From Galeruca laticollis (Eukaryota; Arthropoda; Insecta; Coleoptera; Chrysomelidae), in the NCBI GenBank assembly GCA_963921935.1, contig OY998175.1:205980655-206044654 (forward strand): a stretch of 64,000 bases of DNA. Reading direction: 5' to 3'. The notes under the pieces were generated by a model. That model did not search any database. It was not told the DNA's origin and worked only from the letters and a program-made list of their open reading frames with translations. This document shows positions 57,991 through 64,000 of this stretch, piece by piece. The stretch's first letter is position 1. Every line of letters begins with the position of its first letter. The position numbers were made by a program, and so were the translations under genes.

Positions 57991-58959
57991 CTTTATCACT
58001 ATCATGCATCCACTTTAAGGAAGTGGCACAATATGCTTCCTTGGATAAATCCAATTTCCTTTTTTATAATCTCGAACTATTTCAGATCGACATAATAAAC
58101 AGTATAGAAAAAAATATGGAAAATATTGGTTGAAACAAGAAAGCAATACTTACTTACTGGTTATAGAGGTTAAGGTTGTTTAATTTTTCTAAGGCTAAAA
58201 TCACTTTTTAAGATGTAGATATTTTTACAGAAATAATGAAAATTAACTTTGTATCGTATTCATTACTGTAATTCAAAATAGCCTTTAAATGATTATTTAT
58301 ATGTAGAAATAAATCAAATAAACAAATCATATTGTTAATATTACAAAATGGCATCTTAGTTATTTAAAAACTGGCCTACAAAAGAGACATTATCGTAGTT
58401 ATGGCCAAAGCAAACTAGAAATAGAAACCAAGGGAATTGAATACCAAACTACATCACAACTTGAGATTAGTGTATATGACATAATAGTTATATATTGTGG
58501 AATTTCAGATAGCAATATATTGTGTATCTCAGCATTCTAACATTTGAATTTATTAGCATAAAATTGTTACACTAATTTCGACTTGCCTAATTTAATTGAA
58601 TTTATTGGAAAGAACCGATGAAAATTGATAACTTTTTATATGAGAAATTTGCAAAACAGGAAAAATATTTAACAGCAGAGGTAAATTTGACTACACATTT
58701 TGGAAAAAACAGATGAATTAACGTTTTTTTCGCGAAAATTAGCAGAAATAACAATGTTGAAATTTGACTTTTGTTTTTGATAGTCTTTAATTACCGATAG
58801 CATAAATCTGCTCATAAAACATGGACTTAACTTGTTAATTAGATACATTATAATGAATTTATTGAATTTTGCATGATGATTTGTTTACCGTGAGGTTATT
58901 TTATTGGGTTGTAGATTGTACGTTTTAAGGGGGCTCGTAAAGGGTCTGCAGCCGTTCAC
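57991..58959. other. AT-rich non-coding stretch
   Basis: No gene recognised. Confidence 0.5.
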
Positions 58960-61010
58960 ACAATTCGACCTATAAGATCTTTTGTGTATAACTCTAAAAA
59001 TCTATTCGAGGCTTGGGATTCCGAGACTTTGTGCGAAATTTATCGATTTCCTAGGACTAAATTCCTGATATCATAGGGCCCTGGGATGGCCCCTTCTAGG
59101 AACTTTAGCCTTTTGCACAAAAGTACTGGGCATTCGCAAAGCAAATTTTCTGCCGTTTCAGCGATGTTCTCGCAATATCGGCAAAATTCACTCTTTGAAT
59201 TGCCCATTTTTTTGAGGTCATACCTCAGAAGGCTGTGTCTAGTGAGGAGTCCCGTTACCCATTTCAAGTAATTCTTGTCTAACGCTGTTTAGCTCTTCTT
59301 GGCGAAAGGTTCGCCAGCCTTTTCGCTTGTCCTTGTCATGGCACTTTATTCCAGTGAGATTTCATTAGATCGTTTTCCCAGCATCGAAGCTCTTCTTTCA
59401 AGTGAGCTTAAGAAAGTCCACAGAAGGGCTCCGGGCCAAGGAATTTGGAGTTGGATCCTATTTGGAAAGGCTGTCTGCTTCCTCATTGCCTCTAACTGAC
59501 TGACCTGGCACCCACATCAGAGTGACCCAGTTGGTTGTTGCCAGTTTCCTTACGGATTGTTTACAGTTCCAAGTCTGCTTAAATTCGCAAGTGTATCACT
59601 TCAGAGCTTCCAGTGCTACCTGGCTATCCGATTTCTGCCATCCGGGTGTACCTTTCGATGCACTCCAGGGCACACATTTCTATAGCATGTACTTCTACTG
59701 ATATATGGTTGGATTTTGAGATCCTGAAACTAGGTTCCGTGACTCCCACTCCAGCCCTTTCATCCATCTTAAATCCATCAGAGTACCAAACTGACGCGTT
59801 TCTTCCCAGTTGAGCTCTATTCTCTGTGCAAATTTGTTGGTTATTTATTACCACTCCAAAGTGACTTCCAGAGTCGTACCTAACTGGGATAGTGTATATT
59901 TATTTAGACATGGCTTCTTGGTAAATGTGTTACAAAATCTATAGGTTTCCTGCTTTCAGTGTTACTGATTGGCTGAATTTAAAGGCACTGGATGCTGCTT
60001 ATTTCACTACACGTAGGTGCAGTGGTGGAAGGTTCAGCACTGTCTCTAGAGCTGCAGTAGGGTACGTAGATATTGCTCCTGCGATACTTAGGCCAGCTAA
60101 TCGCTGCACTTTCTGCAACTTGGCTTGTGTCGAGGTTTGTTGTATCTTTGGCCATCATATCAGTGAAATATAGGTGACTATTGGTTTGATCGTTTGGTAT
60201 GTCCAGTAGCTCATTTTGGATTTAAGAACTCATGTCTCTGCGGTATGTCCATTTTCCCCTTTTTGATTTCCGAAGTTCTTAATTGTACTCCAAAGGAGTT
60301 ATTTTGTAGTATTCCTAGTGTCCTAGACTCTCAACTCTATTAATAAGTTTTTTCAGTTCCGTACTCTACCAAGGCACATCTCTAGCGGTTGCCTTTTGTT
60401 TTCAAGGACAGCTACCTTCATATGCTTTTATTATGGCAATTTGAAGTTGTTCCAAGGGGTTTTCAAGTTCCTCGATTGAGTCAATGGATATTAGTTGGTC
60501 CGCCGCTAGCCTTCCGGGATGTTCTTTATAAACATCCCAGTTAGTCAATCCTGGTACCCTATATCCCTCGAAGTTTATTTCAGAAGTCTGCAAGTTGTAT
60601 CTGATGTGCTTATGGTCCGACATTGAGAAGTAATCAATGGCATGCCAATTGTAAATGTAACTAGTTATTAGTGGATCTGCGAGTGTCAGTCCCGAACCTC
60701 TTTCCTGATTGCATTTATAAATATGGGTTTATTTCCTCTATTTATAATGTTGATATTAGTAGCTGACAAATATTCTAACAGGTACTCACTCCATGTATGT
60801 ACGTCTGTGCTTCCCCATCTCAAGTGGTGGGTATTCACTTCGCAGCACAGAATGGAGTGTCTGTTCCCTTTCCTAAACCATCTCATGAGCCCTTGGATTC
60901 CCTCTGGTGGAGGCTGTTTTGTTGAATCCCCTGGGATGTACCTCACAAGTCATGTCAGACATCGTATTAACCTCGAAATTGACGTCTTTCGGACGTTTAA
61001 GCGACGGCCA
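58960..61010 (-). pseudogene. LOA/I-group LINE remnant with RNase H, RT core missing
   Basis: Minus strand order: endonuclease (60946-60686: ILCCEVNTHHLRWGSTD; 60620-60402: SDHKHIRYNL), RT thumb region (about 60170-59930: KVQRLAGLSIAGAI then PPLHL-like), RNase H (59854-59624: VWYSDGFKMDERAGVGV, EVHAIEMCALECIERY; then a MWVPGQS..GNEEAD block near 59500) and a C-terminal CCHC-like region (59267-59040: FCRYCENIAETAENLLCECP). The usual CDANAHH reads CEVNTHH, so a catalytic Asp is lost. Only ~230 bp separates the endonuclease from the thumb, so the YADD-containing RT core is deleted. RNase H places it in the I/LOA/R1-like group; the clade is tentative. Confidence 0.82.
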
Positions 61011-61014
61011 AATG

Positions 61015-62095
61015 TCGGCCTTATTATGACGTTACTTTTATTTTGGTATAGAAATATAGAAGACATATCAGCTTGTTTTATAGGTAGTGAATAACAATTA
61101 GATATATTTTTCAACCATATTGATAATTTGCATCCAAAAGTCAAATTCATATTAGAAGTTGAAGAAAATAACTCAATCAAATTTCTTGATTTGAAAATTC
61201 AAAGAGTTAATAATGACCTTGATGATTCAATTTACAGAAATCCAACACACACTGATGTGACTATTGCATATAGTTCCAATAATCCCATGTCACACAAATT
61301 AGGAGCATATAATTCAATGACACATGGAGCATTTTCAGTTCCTATGAACAAATGTAATTTTGATAGAAAAATTAATACAATTAAACTGATAGCAATTTCC
61401 AACGATTATACATTACATATGATAAATAAATTAATTAATAAAAAAGAGGAAAAAGTGGCATTACAACTGATATTTCCTAAACAAAGTAAAGAAATAGAAA
61501 ATTATAAAACCATCACATGTGCAGGTAATATTACTAATAATATTTCAAAGATAATATCTTTAGCCACAAATACAACAATTTCTTTTAAAACAGAAAGTAA
61601 TGTGAGTACAAAATTATCAAACGTAAAAACAAAAATTTGGTAAATATTAACTTAAATGTCCAGAATGTAATACTGTCTATTTGGGTCACGCCCTTAGAAA
61701 TTTTGTAATTAGATACAGTGAGCACTCACCAGCATACAGATAAAAATAAGTAGATAAATCCCACTACTTGACACAAAACATTTATTGACACCTAACACAG
61801 AATTTGAAGTACTACATATTTGTGATAGTGATGGAACTGGATTTCCATGAAAAATTGGAAATTAGAAGACACATAAGAAACTCACAATATGAAGTCGACA
61901 ATGAACAGATACATTTAGGAGGTTCTCCACTTTTAGACTGTCTTCTCAAGTGATAATGGTAAAGATTAGCAGATATAGTTTTCCTGCTTTTCTATATCAT
62001 TGCACAGTTATACTGCTTTTCTATATCATTGCACAGTTATACTGATCTTAAATAGGAAAAAGATATCCAGGATATCCCCATAGGGTTTCTGGGAA
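61015..62095 (+). pseudogene. Penelope-like element, 5'-truncated RT and GIY-YIG remnant
   Basis: Begins in the RT palm with FWYRNIEDISACFIG, where Penelope elements read WYRYVDDI, so the catalytic box is altered. A TAA at 61092-61094 interrupts the frame, which resumes with HPKVKFILEVEENNSIKFLD, YRNPTHTDVTI and SNNPMSHKLGAYNSMTHGAF, the characteristic Penelope RT thumb/linker. After a frameshift, CPECNTVYLGHALRNFVIRY then SEH is a degenerate GIY-YIG endonuclease. The 3' non-coding end contains a 30-bp direct duplication (near 61985-62045) and the gatatccaggatatcc motif shared with the fragment at 28.4 kb. The N-terminal part of RT is absent because the LINE at 58.96-61.01 kb abuts it. Confidence 0.86.
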
Positions 62096-62559
62096 ACGTA
62101 TAAAAATGGACTGTAGATTGAAAGACAGATGTATAGAAAAAATAGCAGTACTTACCACTCTCCTGGTCTTCACTTATAAAGGGCGCCCTTCCGCTGTTTA
62201 CGTCTAGATGAGTGATTATGCACAGCGTAACTCCGTAAATGTGATATCATTAAAACTAATAAGTCGTAGACCATAACTAAATTTTTGTATCCACGTATAC
62301 ACTGTCGATGTCGGTATTGATCCGTTTTACTCCTTCGCGTGGCAGTACTTCTAAATTGACTATACAGCCTGTCCTTGCAAATATGTCATATACTATTTTA
62401 ATTTTGGGAACAGAAATAAAAAATTATTATAGAGTATTGAACAGTAACGTTTAAACTAAAGAAAGCGGTCGTTAACACACAAAAAATGTGAACAAAACAC
62501 TCAGCTAAGCAGTCTAATTTGTTGCATAAAAAGAAAAAAAAATATTTCAATAGGAAATA
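62096..62559. other. Non-coding stretch
   Basis: No gene recognised between the Penelope remnant and the mariner. Confidence 0.5.
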
Positions 62560-63873
62560 CGGTATCCGCCAAAATAAACAGTACCGAAACAGAGAGTGCT
62601 GTGGAGTTGATTATGTAATATGGATTTGTCATATTTCACTTAATTGTCATTAGTTGATATAATAATAGTACGCTGCAGTTAAATTTGATTTAAAAATGGT
62701 TCTAACAACGGAAGAAAAAGTTTTTTTGGTAGAGCATTATTTTCGTTCATACGGAAAAGGTCGTAATGATGGTCCAAGCTTAGAACAGGTGTCAATAAAA
62801 TATCAACAAAAATTTAATAAAGCAGCTCCTAGTAAAAGTGTGATGTTAGCTGTTTTCGGAAATTTTCGTTGCACTGGTAGTGTATTGTGTCAACGTAAAG
62901 GTTCTTGAGGTCGTCGAAAAACAGTATGCACTAACGAAAATGAAGGACGTGTTTTTAACCAAGTTGTGCAATAACCTCAAAGAAGTCTTGTAAGAACTGC
63001 ATGTAAACTCAACATTAGTGAAAAGTCTTTACGTCGCATGTTCAAATCAATTGGTGGTTATCCATACCGTATTCAAGCTGGATAACGACTAAATGCTGCG
63101 GACAAACGTGCAAGAGAAATTTACTGTGGTCGCATGTTGAGTTTAATTTACGAAGATTCCGAATTTTTGAAAAACATATGGTTTTCAAACGACAGTCACG
63201 TTCATCTTAGCGGCTATATTAATTTACAAACAACCAGATTCCTTGGATTTGAACGTCCTGATGTCATTGTAGAGAAACCACTCCACAGTCTTCGAGTTAC
63301 CGTTTGGTGCGCGGTATCTGGTCATGGAATGATTGCTCCTTATTTCGTTGAAGATGATAATCAGAATCCACTTACTGTCAACCAAGAGCGTTATAGAGAG
63401 GAAATTATTATACCTTTTGTGAGAGATCTAAATAACTTTTGCCGTGCACAAAATCTACAGTTTCGCACACAATGGCTCCAACAAGATGGTGCAACGAGCC
63501 ATACAGCTGTGCGCACCTTAGACTTACTCCGTCAGCATTTCGATAATAGAATAATTTCTCGGGGAACAGACTTCGAATATCCTTCTCATTCACCTGATCT
63601 GACGCCACCTGACGCATACATTTGGGGCATAATGAAGGACAAAATATATCACTCGGAAAATCCGCCGGCGAATATTGCCGAACTACGGGAAAGAATACAA
63701 AATATTTTTCGGCAGTTACATCAACCACTTTTTATAAAAATGTTTATTGACTTACAAAATCAATATGGAGCTTGTTTGCGTCGAAGTGGTGAACATTTTG
63801 AACACTTACATTACAGAAATTAAAAATTAGTTTTTATTTTTATTTTCGGTACTGTTTATTTTGGCGGATACTG
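62560..63873 (+). mobile_element. 1.3-kb mariner-superfamily transposon with 30-bp TIRs and TA target
   Basis: TIR cggtatccgccaaaataaac plus agtaccgaaa (62560-62589) and its complement (63844-63873) differ at one base. TA lies directly outside both ends (62558-62559 and 63874-63875), the expected target duplication. The single transposase ORF fills the interior, giving a normal, complete element architecture. Confidence 0.95.
62696..63823 (+). pseudogene. DD41D mariner-superfamily transposase with three in-frame stops
   Basis: One frame of 376 codons from ATG 62696 to 63823, interrupted only by TGA (62906), TAA (62972) and TAA (63083), without a frameshift. N-terminus: VLTTEEKVFLVEHYFRSYG and APSKSVMLAVFGNFRCTGSV, a DUF4817-type helix-turn-helix. 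Catalytic part: WFSNDSHVHLSGY, where the usual SDE reads SND so the first Asp is Asn; QWLQQDGATSHTA (second Asp); SPDLTPPDAYIWG (third Asp). Spacing between second and third Asp is 41 residues. C-terminal GEHFEHL. The three stops look like single-base changes, so loss of function is recent. Confidence 0.92.
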
Positions 63874-64000
63874 TAATAATTACGTCAAATTAACGACATT
63901 CTGCGGAATCAAATAAAAATTCATTCTTAATTGAGGTAAAAACATATTACACAATTACGTCAAACGATAAGTTTCCACAAATCAGAAATTAGCAGGTACA

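Noticed and set aside
59086..60173. Plus-strand ORFs of 61-82 codons
   Set aside because: Antisense shadows of the LOA/I-like LINE.
60723..61094. 123-codon plus ORF as one gene
   Set aside because: Its first two thirds are antisense to the LINE endonuclease; only the last ~25 codons are Penelope RT.

Overview
The window looks like nuclear DNA of an insect: very AT-rich, full of (TA)n microsatellites, and almost entirely built from animal transposable elements in different states of decay. The mix (RTE-type LINE, LOA/I-like LINE, Ty3/gypsy, BEL/Pao, Penelope-like, piggyBac, hAT, MULE, DD41D Tc1/mariner and foldback elements) is typical of repeat-rich insect genomes such as those of beetles or true bugs. 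I cannot name the order from sequence alone. I see no convincing single-copy host gene, rRNA gene, CRISPR array or prokaryotic operon.

Layout. 0-4.2 kb: retroelement coiled-coil and reverse-transcriptase remnant, then AT-rich DNA. 4.3-7.5 kb: an apparently intact RTE-type LINE (971 aa ORF) with a tRNA-like head, sitting inside a (TA)n tract. 7.8-11.6 kb: a foldback element with arms of ~288 bp tandem units. 12-16 kb: DUF7869-like and BEL/Pao remnants. 17-18.8 kb: DD41D mariner with ~320 bp inverted ends. 18.85-19.18 kb: TTAA-flanked MITE. 20.1-22.1 kb: 2-kb inverted-repeat element containing a tRNA-Phe-like sequence. 22.5-25.0 kb: second long-TIR mariner-like element. 26.1-28.6 kb: hAT, DDE and Penelope remnants. 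29.1 kb: C2H2 zinc-finger ORF. 29.7-34.7 kb: second foldback with 14 units in one arm. 37-38 kb: a 0.9-kb palindrome flanked by (TA)n. 38-42.5 kb: microsatellites and short tandem repeats. 42.5-46.0 kb: third foldback, enclosing a piggyBac remnant. 46.1-50.3 kb: gypsy element with 5' LTR but no 3' half, ending in a 351-bp tandem duplication. 51.3-57.2 kb: MULE with ~125 bp TIRs carrying THAP-like exons and a broken transposase. 57.2-58.0 kb: piggyBac N-terminal half. 59-61 kb: LOA/I-like LINE (minus strand). 61.0-62.1 kb: Penelope-like element. 62.56-63.87 kb: complete-length DD41D mariner with three stop codons.

How the parts relate. The strongest common theme is inverted architecture. Three foldback-type elements with tandem-repeat arms lie in one window, and a TIR-bounded MULE is also present. 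In Drosophila the FB foldback family is associated with the MULE-like NOF gene, so a trans-mobilisation link here is conceivable but unproven. A second theme is (TA)n: the LINE, a 36-bp relic of the same LINE, the 37-kb palindrome and the 351-bp repeat all abut (TA)n tracts. Only the RTE ORF looks able to encode an active enzyme. Nearly all other coding traces have stops, frameshifts, deletions or lost catalytic residues.
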